Shown here: piece by piece, positions 30,520 through 41,400 of the stretch
How positions within the stretch are numbered: position 1 is the first letter of the stretch
How the letters are laid out: every line of letters starts with the position of its first letter
Assembly (NCBI RefSeq): GCF_002234675.1
Contig: NC_019864.2
Coordinates: 13,719,582-13,783,581, forward strand
Source: Oryzias latipes
Taxonomy: Eukaryota > Chordata > Actinopteri > Beloniformes > Adrianichthyidae
Direction: 5' to 3'
DNA length: 64,000 nucleotides
The notes under the pieces: model-generated
Told to the model about the DNA's origin: nothing
Database searches by the model: none
The model's input: the letters and a program-made list of their open reading frames with translations, nothing else
Position numbers and translations under genes: made by a program

Positions 30520-32067
30520 CAGTGTTGCTTGTGTGAGGATGAACTGGTGATCGCTGGATGAATTTTTTTAACTTATAGAACACTTTTACTGTATACTTAA
30601 ATTAATTTAAAAAAAAAAAAAACTTTTGGAAGTTGATTTCTAAACAACAAATAAACATTAATTTTGCTTAATCCTGAAGACTCAATAATGGACTCCTGTG
30701 TGGAAAATCTTATGCAAAAGCAAACAAAAAAACAAAACCAAAACAGAATTTTCTTTACGATCTTGATTTTCAGAGGAACATTTTTTCCCCAGAAACAGTC
30801 ATTTTAACTGGCAGGATGCTGAAGAGCAGTGTTCTGAAATCTTGCACTTAAAACAACATGACAAGTGTTTCATTTAGACATGATCAGCACTATTTTCATC
30901 TAAAAATATGAAATGTGATCTTTTTGTGGTCATTGGCAGAAACATCTTCTGTTTTCATGAGATTTCAGCTTTAAAAAAATCATCTGTACACCATGTGACT
31001 TTAATTTATTAATATTTGCCTCATTTGTCTTTAATATCTCTAGTTTTTGTTATAAAGAAGTAACTGACGCAACTTTTAAAGGTTACCAAGTGAAAGATTT
31101 TGTAGAAAAAGTCTTGCTGCTTGTTGGTTATAGTTTTATTTTTGGCAATAAATGTAGTAACCACAAACAGGGTGTTTTGACAGCAAAACGAAAAAATACT
31201 GACTCAAATGCTAAAGCAAAGTGAAGAAAACAAAAATCAAAGCTCAAATCAAAAATGAAAGATGCATTTATCCACCAAGAAGACCTTTGAGTTTAGAATA
31301 GAATAGTGCTGATCACACAAAGGGGAAATTATCTTACCGTACCTTTACTTTTTTGTTAAATACAGAAGCAGAAGACAAAATAGGCAGTTCATACATTTTG
31401 ATTTATAGCCAACCAGAACTTTTATGTCTGATTAAAATATTATTTATTTAGTTATGCGACTAAAATAGATCAAGATATGTGCACTAAATTAACTCAAATT
31501 CGTATATTTTAAATCAGAATTCCTTCAAACAAATAAAAATGTCATCTAACATACCATGTTATTGCAGGGTTTCCATTTTTTAGAGATGCTGGATTGGTGA
31601 TAAAAGGCTCAGTGAAGCTTTAAAGTCCAGATGCTCCATGCTTTAAAAAAAATCCTCTTTAAAATGTGAGAATTTGAATGAGATACAAAAAATGGTGTTG
31701 ATGTTTTAAGTTCTTAAATAGAAAAGAGCTTGAAGTGTTAGATGAGGGTGTTTTTCCTCCAGCTGTAAATCGGATGTGGGTGACCGGTCTGGTTAATGTG
31801 CTTTCAGACGGTAAATATTGGCACCACATGTGTTCCTTTTAGCCTTTGAGTAAAACAGAGTTTGTCATCAGATCTCATCTCTTTGTTCATCTTTTGTATT
31901 AAAGTACTGGAAACTACCACTTGTTTTTTTTTAAGGCCTTCTCACCAGTCTGATGACAGCTCCTCAGCATGACCACAGCTTTGCTTATGAAGTATATTTA
32001 AGATTGTTTTTTCACTTCCTGCACATAATTGTGTTTTTCTTTTTGGCACACACCCACATTCACAAAT

Positions 32068-32088
32068 ACACACACACACACACACACT
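32068..32088. repeat. (CA)n microsatellite
   Basis: About ten CA dinucleotides upstream of FGD6. Confidence 0.85.
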
Positions 32089-32381
32089 GGCTGCCATTCC
32101 TAAGGCTTCTTAGTCACACCGGAGCTGTTAATATTGGAAATGATGACGTGTGTGGAAAGATTCTGACTTAGTTCACTTTACAGACACAAATCGAGCTTAT
32201 TCAGTCATTTCTGTGGCACCTTAGTGTGTAATTTCCAACCAGTTTTAGATAAATGTCGGGGTGTTTGGGCCCCTGAGGACCTCTAGTGGATCGCTGGCAG
32301 AAACTTGAAGGAAGCTCATTTGCTGTAAGTCTTGAAGGCGGCGGCGGCAGGAATCTCCTTCAGCTCCCCGCGCTGTGCGCC

Positions 32382-32417
32382 ATGAGTCCGGACATGAAGG
32401 CTCTGCTGACCCCCTAA
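32382..32417 (+). promoter_or_regulatory. FGD6 upstream ORF 1 (11 codons)
   Basis: ATG 32382 opens MSPDMKALLTP and ends at TAA 32415-32417, 19 bases before the proposed FGD6 start. A G at -3 gives a fair start context. It lies in a GC-rich stretch (GGCGGCGGCGGCAG just upstream) typical of a 5' UTR. Its presence in the transcript is inferred from continuity with exon 1. Confidence 0.5.
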
Positions 32418-32434
32418 TGACCATCAGAACATAA
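32417..32434 (+). promoter_or_regulatory. FGD6 upstream ORF 2 (5 codons)
   Basis: The last base of uORF 1's stop is the A of a second ATG (TAATG). It opens MTIRT and stops 2 bases before the FGD6 start codon. The arrangement suggests tight control of initiation on FGD6 mRNA by reinitiation or leaky scanning. Confidence 0.45.
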
Positions 32435-32436
32435 GG

Positions 32437-35400
32437 ATGTATCCAGGTAAGAGGGACACTTCGTCACACCCACTGAAAACTTCGTTTGACTCCACTTTTT
32501 AGCAGATCTTATCAGTAAACAGGACACTTATATCCTTTTTGACTTTTTAAGTAGCCTAGTTTATACACGGGTTAAGCACTACTTTGTACCTTGTAGCCAT
32601 TAGAAAAGTTAAACTTTGATATAAAAACCTAAATATAATTCTTTTTTTTTTTTTTAGTCAAATTTAGCCAAAAAATGACTAAGAAATGTTTAAATTCTTT
32701 TTTCGGGTTTCAACTTTAAATTGAAAAAACACCTTTTATTTTGAAAATTGGGGTTTATCCGGTGTCAGAACAGGGAAGACGTGAAACCTCCGTCTCTGTC
32801 AGGGATGGTAGAGAGTTGTAGCTATCAGCTGAGGACTGTGGAACAGCAGTTCAGCCAGATGAACCAGTTTTCTTGACTCTGTGCACCACTTGGAGTCCAC
32901 CTTCTGTCATCATCTGCTTCTTCAGGGAGCTGTAACCAAATGTCACGTGACATTTAAAACCCTCCACGTGGAGGGCTTTACATTTTTTGTAACACACTGC
33001 AACACACATGCGACCTGTTCAGGGTGTGTGTACCCGGCCTTCACCCAGCATTAGCTGGAAGCTGATCTTAATCTGAAGGTTGATGGAAAAAAATAACAAG
33101 CCAATATATTTTTTTTTTGCATTTGATAGTAAAATTTACGCTTGACTTTTAGAATTGTTCTTAACTTTTCTGAATAAAGCTGTGCCTTTTGAAGTTTTTT
33201 TTTGGTTTTCTCTAAAACTCCCCCAAACTTCCTCTTTTCAGGCACTGGCAAGCCACCAGTGGCGCCCAAGCCGAAGCTGCAGATGCCAGGATTGTCGCCT
33301 GTACCCCTCATAAAAGATGCTCTCTTGCCTCCTCCCTCACAGAGGAAGGTTAAACCTGCCGTAGCCCCCAAACCTAAATTCTGCGCCCCTCACACTGCTC
33401 TGGAATCCAAGCCAGCCATTTCAACAAGCTTGCACAAGACACCTGCATTAAGAACGAATGTGACTTTGGGTCTTCTGAACCCACAGAATGGAATAAAAGA
33501 TGGGGACAAAAACCCAGATTGGGATGATATCCTTCCAATTTGCCTGTATTGTGAGGGGAGCTGCTCTTGTACAGAAAAGGCAGGAAAAACAGGAGAAGAC
33601 TACAAAGTATTGCAGAGAAACAAGGCAGTGGAAGGAGAACAGGGTAAACAACAAAATATAATTTCCAACAACCAGATTTATGCTACCACCACCCATAAAG
33701 CTTTTAATAAGAGAGATACCTCCAGTCCTAACGGGACTAAAAAGCAGACAGATGGAAGAGCGTTACTTGTGAGTATGCTTGAAGCAACGCAGGTCAATGG
33801 TACAGCAAAGGCAACTGATGGTAGAGGGCCCCAGCCCACACCCATGTCAGTAACCCCGACAAAGCCTTTCCCTGTCCCACGGAAACCCAGAACAGCTGCT
33901 CCGGTCCACCAGGAAAAAGCGGTGGGGGTGAGGCAAAACACAGCAGTGGAGAAAGAGAGGGAAGTAAATGCTAAAGAGAGGAAGATGCCATCAGACGGAA
34001 AGGGTGGCTCATCCCTTTCTGTCAGTGCACCTGAGCGAGGAAACAAGCAGCAGACCCAGCCTGCCCCTCCGCCTAGAAAAAAGCCTTTTCTGTCTGAACC
34101 TAAAAAAGATCTCAGCTCTGCTCCTCAGACCAAAGAGGAGCCGGGGGAAGATACCAGCTTCTACGACATGGAGGTTTCTGTTGACAAGGAGGACAATGGA
34201 ATATTTCAGGAAGGAGCAATTCAGGAGGTGGGTGGCTTCCTGCTGGGGAGTTTGCGCCGTCGACCTGTCAGGACACAGACTGCAGATGAGTTGGTTAAAG
34301 AATCTCCAAAGAAGCCTCTGCGGCCACTACTTCCAAGAAAGAAATCTTTAAGAGAGGAACACGCGGAAAAACCAACAGCCCATCAGACAAAGCCAGTCGG
34401 CCCTAATCATGATGGTGTCTCCAACAAAGGAACAAAAGAGCTGCATCCTCCAAACACTAAAACATCCGAAAACCTGAAGTTTTCCCATCTCAGCCTGACG
34501 AAATCCAAAGCAAAGTCGTTCTCTGCTGCGGACATGAGTCGCTCTGAAGGTCAGAAGAGGAGCTCTTTCCGAAAGTTACTAGACTCTAAGCTCGTCCTGC
34601 AGATCGTACCAAGGCCTTTGTTGACAGTAGATCAAGACACAACCCACACTGTCAATAATTCAGGTCAAAGTTATCGCCAGCAGCATTTGCAGAGGAAACT
34701 TTCCTTTCCTCAAAATGGAGTCGAGCAGAATGTGGATGGAGACCAGTCTTCAGACTCTGAAAAAGACCTCTACTACGACACAATAGATCCCTATGAATCT
34801 TACTATGAATCAAACTACATGAACGTGCCTGTGAAGTCGGGACAGGTTCTTCCAGGCTCCTATTCGCACAACCGGTGGAACGATGACGATGATGAAGAAG
34901 GAATTTACGAGATGGAGGATCCATTCACCTCCCTGATGGAGAACGCACATGCAAAACACAACAGGTAGATATAAGCCAGATGGTGAACGTATTTTCATTA
35001 GGCAACATCTACATTAAGAAAATATATTAAAAACAAAACATGTTAAGCATGCTGTGTCGAGCATTTCTTTACAGCTAGAAGAAACCAGGGGTTTCAGGGG
35101 CTCATGACTGATGTGTTGCTTCACAGTAAAAACAATTCCCTTTGACACTCCACATTGTACCTTTGGTTGTAGATTCTTGTCAGGGGAGTTGGATGAGTGT
35201 GGTGGCCTGAATGTGGTAAATCAGATGGTCTTGGATATGTTAAAAACATAATAACACTGGCCAAACTAACACCACTTGGCATTTGGTGTTATCCTCACTA
35301 CATTGTTGACGGCCACTATTTGATGAGGGGGGTTTCCAACGCTGGAGCTCTGCTCTACATGTTTGCATTGTGGCTGTCATGGGGAGCACCTGCTGCTTTT

Positions 35401-38400
35401 TTAAACAAGTCAATCCCTCCAAAGGAATTAAATTTGGCAGATGAAAGAGAATATAGTTCGTCACACTGTCAGTGAATGATTTCAGCTAACTCTTTGCCAA
35501 AAAACACTTCAAATTTATATTTTTTCTCTTGTAAAATTCCCTATGATTATAAACTTCCACCTTTCACGGTTGCATGATGTTCCCAAAAAACAGGATTTAT
35601 ACAAACATCCCAGGTTCTATGGTCTTTTTGAAAGTACATTTGTGGAAATTTGGCTTAACTGGAGCAATTTGGATCAAGTTGAGCCTTAAAGTCTGGAATC
35701 ATTTGACTGTTTTTTCCTGAGTTTGGTGTATTTATTGCATTTGACATGCAATTGGGCATTTGCTTGATAATACATAAATCAAACCAAATTGAAAGAGCTC
35801 TAAATTTAAGAAAAGGTAAACTTCAGTGTAGACTTTTAGCTCTCCTAACCAGTTTATTGTTGCACCAATACAGTCAGACGGAATGATGACTGTGTATTTA
35901 TTTTATAAAGTCAGTGTTCCTGGCAATGCTGTTGTGTGTACATTAATCTCTTTTGCCGTCGATTTTTCTTCTTGTTAAGCAGCACCTGCTAAAAGTCAGA
36001 AAAAAAACAGAAGTATGACCTCCACGCTTCTCTTCTGCAATTCAAAACGCAAAACAGTATATTGCAAACGTACTGTGAAGCTGGCAAACAGTGTATTGCT
36101 GTATTAGCCACGCCCACAAGCTTTTTCTGCAACTGTGTTTACAGAGGTGCCATGTTTTCTACGGTGGCACTCCCTCCTGGAATTACCCAGCATCTTAGAT
36201 ATTCAGTCCAACTTTGACACAGTTTTCCTCATTCATTCAGCTAAACAATCAATTCAAAGTGGTTAAAGGTATTTTTTTCTTTCTTTTGTACCACAGCAAG
36301 AAAAAGGTTATTTTTTTTGACTCATTGCAGTCATGTTTTTTGTGATTTTCAACATTTTCTTTGTCCATAAAGTAAAAAATCTCAGCTGTCCTCTTAGTTG
36401 TTCTCACATGCAGATCCTCTCAACAGAATCGACGAGGAGCAGGCTTTCCAAAATGAGATCTTCTCGGATTTTGAAGCCGAAGCAAATTCCTCTGAAGAGG
36501 ACGAGGGTGACAACAGTTCCACCTCAAGTAAAGGCGACCCTGAGCTTGTAGAGGTGAGGAGGCCACATTATACGCAAACTATTGTTTCCCTTGATACACC
36601 TCAGGGTTTGTAATGAGACCCCGTCTTTGTCCTAAAGGGGGTGGATTGTTCATCTGAGTACAAAAAAAGTTTCAAATCTTTTTTTTTTCACGTCTCTTAC
36701 AGGCACAGAGTGAAAGGACAAAAAACAAGATCCAGTACATCGCCAAAGAAATCATGACCTCGGAGAGTGTGTAAGAGTCACAGTTTTTATTTAAACATCT
36801 AACGCCATAATAATTTATAAAAAGATATCACACTTTTGGTGAGGGTTTTGTCGCATTTTTGAGGGAAATGATATTATTTAATAAAAAAATTAAAAAAGTC
36901 TAAAGCAAACATAGAAATGAAACTGTATAGGATGTAGTTAAAAACAAATTTTTTAGGAAAAACACACGACTGTGTCACCTTTAAACACACATCAAAAGAA
37001 GGTGTTTAAAATCTTCCACTCTTTACAGTTTAAAAGGTAGACAGGATTTTCAGTTACACAAGAACAACTGTATTTAGTAATCTGAATAAGTTACTTCCTC
37101 CTTGTAACTATATTTGCTTTTTGTTCCATTTGTCCTTCTATAGGTTTGTTGATGTCCTGAAACTGCTTCATGTGGTAAGTCTGGTCCTGCATGTCAGACT
37201 GTTTATTACTGACATCAAAATCCTGCTCAGTGTTTGCTGTAGACACAGCTGTGACCTGTGTTCGTTTGTGTGCAGCCTTTTTAAAAAAACGGGCGTCTCA
37301 TCTGAACTCCAACTCTCCATATGGTTTTCATTAAGTTTGACCCTTATAACTGGGTCACTCCCCTTGTTTTTTTCCTCACATTTTTCACAATTTTTCTCAG
37401 ATCCACAGTTGCAATTATTAAAAAAAATAAAGCAGATCACTGCAACTTTTGAATGTTGGAGGGACTTCTTGAATTTTAAAAAGTACCGGTACAGTTTTTT
37501 AAAGAAATAAAGGATCACTAAACATGTGAGCAGGACTCAGTCCTTTATTTTAGTCTACATTAACAGAAAATTGGAAAGAACTGTGTGCAAGAGAAAATAA
37601 ACAATTTTAAAAACTGTGCAGTGTAGATTATGTATTATGTTTATTTCTAACAGGTAGGGTGGATGATTAAACTTCATTCCCCTACCATTATAAAAACGCA
37701 GTGCCTCTTAATTTCTGTCTGTTGCTTTAGCTTAGGTGAAATCAAAAAGTGATCATTTCTATAATTTTTTTTTATTATTTCAACAGAACTGCATCAATTT
37801 GATATTGCACAGTAAAGCAGTTTTAGCAAATGCAAAATCAGATTATTTTATGAACATATGACATTAAAAGCTGAAGATAGAAATGCTTAATAGGGCTTAA
37901 ATAATAAGTATTTCCAAAACTTCCAAGTTTAGGTTTAATTCTTCTGAATGAGCCGAGCATTTAGAAACTAAGGTGGTTAAAATGCTGGAATATATGCTGA
38001 AAGTTGTACTGAGAGACAATACTAAATCGGTTTACCTGAACACTATTAAGGTCACAAAAACCAAAAATATGGGCAGTGATTTCCAGAGAGAGCTAAACTA
38101 CTTTTAATGCCAGAAAAAGAAGTTGAAATTGTGGTTAAGATCTGATAAAAGATGAAAGAATAAAAGAGGATATTGAATCATAAACAGAAAAAAAATTGCC
38201 ATTCAGAATATTGTAACTTCTTGTCAGTAAAAGCTTCATTTCTCAGCATTATTTACTTTGTGCTGACAGGAATCTGTCTTGTCTCACACATCCAGATTAT
38301 TCCAACTACTCACATGCTCATGACAAACTGTCTTCTTACAGTCAGCTGCTGCAGCAGGAAGTGTTTAGACATTAACCGCGGAAGTTTCTCTGAACTACTG

Positions 38401-41400
38401 AGTCAGATTTTTTTTTTTTACATTTGCCACATGTTCCCATAAACCTCCAAATCAAGACCACAACATCTGAGGGAGAGCCAGGAAGTGCCTCCTCAGGCTT
38501 TTCTGCTCTTGTTCTAGAGCTGATTTGCAGCTTCTGAACAGCTTGAATGAACATTCCTGCTCTACAAACTTTGAGTTCCTGTATTTTAGACTTAAAGTTG
38601 ACTGAGTACACTGTTGACTCTAAACTATATTCTCATTTTATCATTCTAGTTTGACAAGAACACACAAAAAGTTGCCTCCAACCATGTCAGTTTATTTTAT
38701 GTCCAAGTTCCCCTGGTAAATTTATTTGATTTTTTTTTTAAACCAACAGGACTTCCGTGAATCAGTGAATAAAGCATCTAGTTACCACGGGAAACCCATC
38801 ATTGAGGAACGACTACTCAACCAGATCCTCTACTACCTTCCGCAGCTGTATGAACTTAACCAGGACCTGCTCAAGGAGCTGAAGCAAAGAGTGGACAACT
38901 GGTATTAGAAAATGATAAACTAAGAAGTATTTTTTAAATTCATGTGTTCAAATCACTCACATTTTTTCGTTTTGAAGCTAAACAAATGTAGTTGTATGTC
39001 TTATTCAATTTTGTTATAAAATAATTCATATACAGGTCTTTATTTTCAAGTAACTTTGGGTTTTTTCTTTGCAGGAATGATACTTCCCAGATAGCAGACA
39101 TTTTCCTGAAAAAGGGGCCCTATCTGAAGATGTACTCCACATACATCCGTGAGTTCGACAAGAATGTGGCTCTACTGGAAGAGCAGAGTAGAAAGAATCT
39201 GGCATTTGGCGCGGTTGTCAAAGAATTTGAGGTAATGCTTCTCGCTCAACCTGTTCTGTTTCTTTCTGCGGAAGTACATCCTTTGGTTCTTTGAAGTGTC
39301 ATTGTTTGTCAGAGTACATAACGTGCAATTGGATATACTGTCTTTTGTAAAAGTTGTTTCGTTTGTGTTTTTTTCCCTAATAAAAGAAAAGTCCTCGGTG
39401 TGCCAACTTGGCTCTGAAGCACTACCTGCTGAAGCCTGTTCAGAGGATTCCTCAGTATCAGCTGCTGCTCACAGGTAAAAGAAGCATCTCCTTCTAATAC
39501 ATCTAAATCTATTTCACTATTTTGAACAAGATTTATCATCATTTATGACCCTGAAAAAATGGCTGTTGAGGAAACTGTGCAGCCTTTGATCGCATGCGTT
39601 AGACTGCCCTCTGGTGTCCAAAAAGAGGCATCAATTTTTAAGGTTTCTCTCCGAAAAGGGTTGAAAAAGCTCACATCGGATCTGGTGACATAACAGAGGG
39701 CGCTAGGGGCTGTGTGTTTTGTGCATAAAATGTGACAAAGTGACAAAGCGTAGAGAATGTTCTCAATGTTGAGCTTGTGTAACTGATTTATGTAAGAAAC
39801 TGTACTTTTCACCCCGGATTTTGTTTCTCATTCATTTACCGAATTTACTACCTAAAATCCAATGCTTTCAGTCCGGGGAGGGGGCCTTGTGGGTTCCACA
39901 TATAATATGTAAGCAATTCTATTTCAGACTACCTGAAAAACCTCTCTGAAGGAACAGATGGCTACGAAGAAACCAAAGGTAAACCCACAACCTTATCAAA
40001 ATGTTATTGAATACAGTATTGGGAGGGTCACTTGATTATATGTCTGTTTATTCTCCAAGCTGCCCTTTCTTTGGTGAAAGAGGTTGCAAATCATGCAAAT
40101 GATATCATGAAACATGGGGTGAGAACAGATTTAAGATCTTTTTTTTATTTTCATTTGGAATTTCTGCACATGTGGCTGACAATAGCTGGCTATGTTTTAG
40201 GATAACTTCCAGAAACTGATTGATGTGCAGCATCGTCTAAATGGCAATCATCAGATAATTCAGCCTGGAAGGGTTAGTCATGTTATTATTCATTTCTTAT
40301 TTTTAGATTTACTATAAAATATTCAGCATAAAATTTCTGACTCCGAGCAGAGTAGTCTACTTTTTTTGATATTTGCTATTGAAACCATTCTTGTTTTATG
40401 GTCCAGATCTTCTTTAAAGAGGGAATCCTGATGAAGCTGTCCAGGAAAGTCATGCAGCCCAGGATGTTCTTCCTGGTAAAACACACTGACATTTTTACTT
40501 TTTGTGTTCTCCTTTGCAACAACAAGCTTCAGTAGACTTCTTTAAGGATTTTTTTTATTATAAGTTGTTGGTATTTAAAGACCTACTCCATTAAAAGTTG
40601 TGTTTTTGGTCCCGCCCACATCTCAGAGGTGAATTTCTAATGAACTCCTGTGTTGTCATTTCCCCTTCAGTTTAATGACATTTTGCTGTACACCAAACCA
40701 GTTCAGACTGGCCAGTACAAGCTGAAAAACATGCTGTCTCTGGCTGGGATGAAGGTACGAGCTTACCTTCTTTCTTGCACCTTTCATATTATCAGATGTG
40801 TATTTTGTTTAGATATGCAGCACAGCGCCATCATTTCTCACAATGAAAAACCTTCACAGGTGAGCAAACCAAATCAGGAGGCCTATCAGAATGAACTCAA
40901 CATAGAGAGTGTGGAGCGCTCCTTTATTCTTTCTGCGAGGTAATGAACAGTAGTTTTATTTTCATTTCATTTTGTTGATAATTTGTCAGACTTAGTTTTT
41001 GTTTCTCCGTAGTTCGGCAACAGAGAGAGATGACTGGCTCAATTCAATCTCAGCAGCAATTAATGACTTCACTAAAAAGAAAATTACCTTTTTATCTGGA
41101 AATCCTGCAAATGAGGTAAAACCCAAACATGATACTATGGTTCTGTATTTGAAAGAACCTTTGCAATAACTTGCCTTTACACCTTTATACCTTATTTTGC
41201 ACTTAGGCAGACCTGACAGACGGCACTCCTTTGGGATCCAAAGCCCCCATTTGGATCCCTGATCCGCGCACCACCATGTGCATGATTTGCACGTCTGAGT
41301 TTACCCTGACATGGAGACGACATCACTGCCGGGCGTGTGGAAAGGTGTGGAGACAGAATCCACAAAGCAGATAATATCTTGTATGCTAGCTGGCAAACTC

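Larger units (their letters stand above)
24707..32436. other. METAP2-FGD6 divergent intergenic region
   Basis: This 7.7 kb gap separates divergently transcribed METAP2 and FGD6. It holds a TTAA element (26158-26594), a MITE (26779-26987), an unassigned exon-like ORF (27283-27540, minus), a CTCF-like motif (30506-30519), a (CA)n repeat (32068-32088) and the FGD6 5' region with two uORFs. GC-richer patches at 28870-29110 and 29998-30140 have open frames on both strands, but I recognise no protein in them. In human, VEZT occupies this interval, transcribed on METAP2's strand; I could not match any segment to vezatin. Confidence 0.6.

Noticed and set aside
24707-32436. Search for vezatin (VEZT) exons in the METAP2-FGD6 gap
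   Set aside because: No segment resembled vezatin's transmembrane or coiled-coil blocks; only an unassigned exon-like ORF was left.
37121-37510. 129-codon ORF across FGD6 exon 5 and the following intron
   Set aside because: Only the first 31 bases are coding ([10 protein letters not shown]); the rest is intron read-through in AT-rich sequence.
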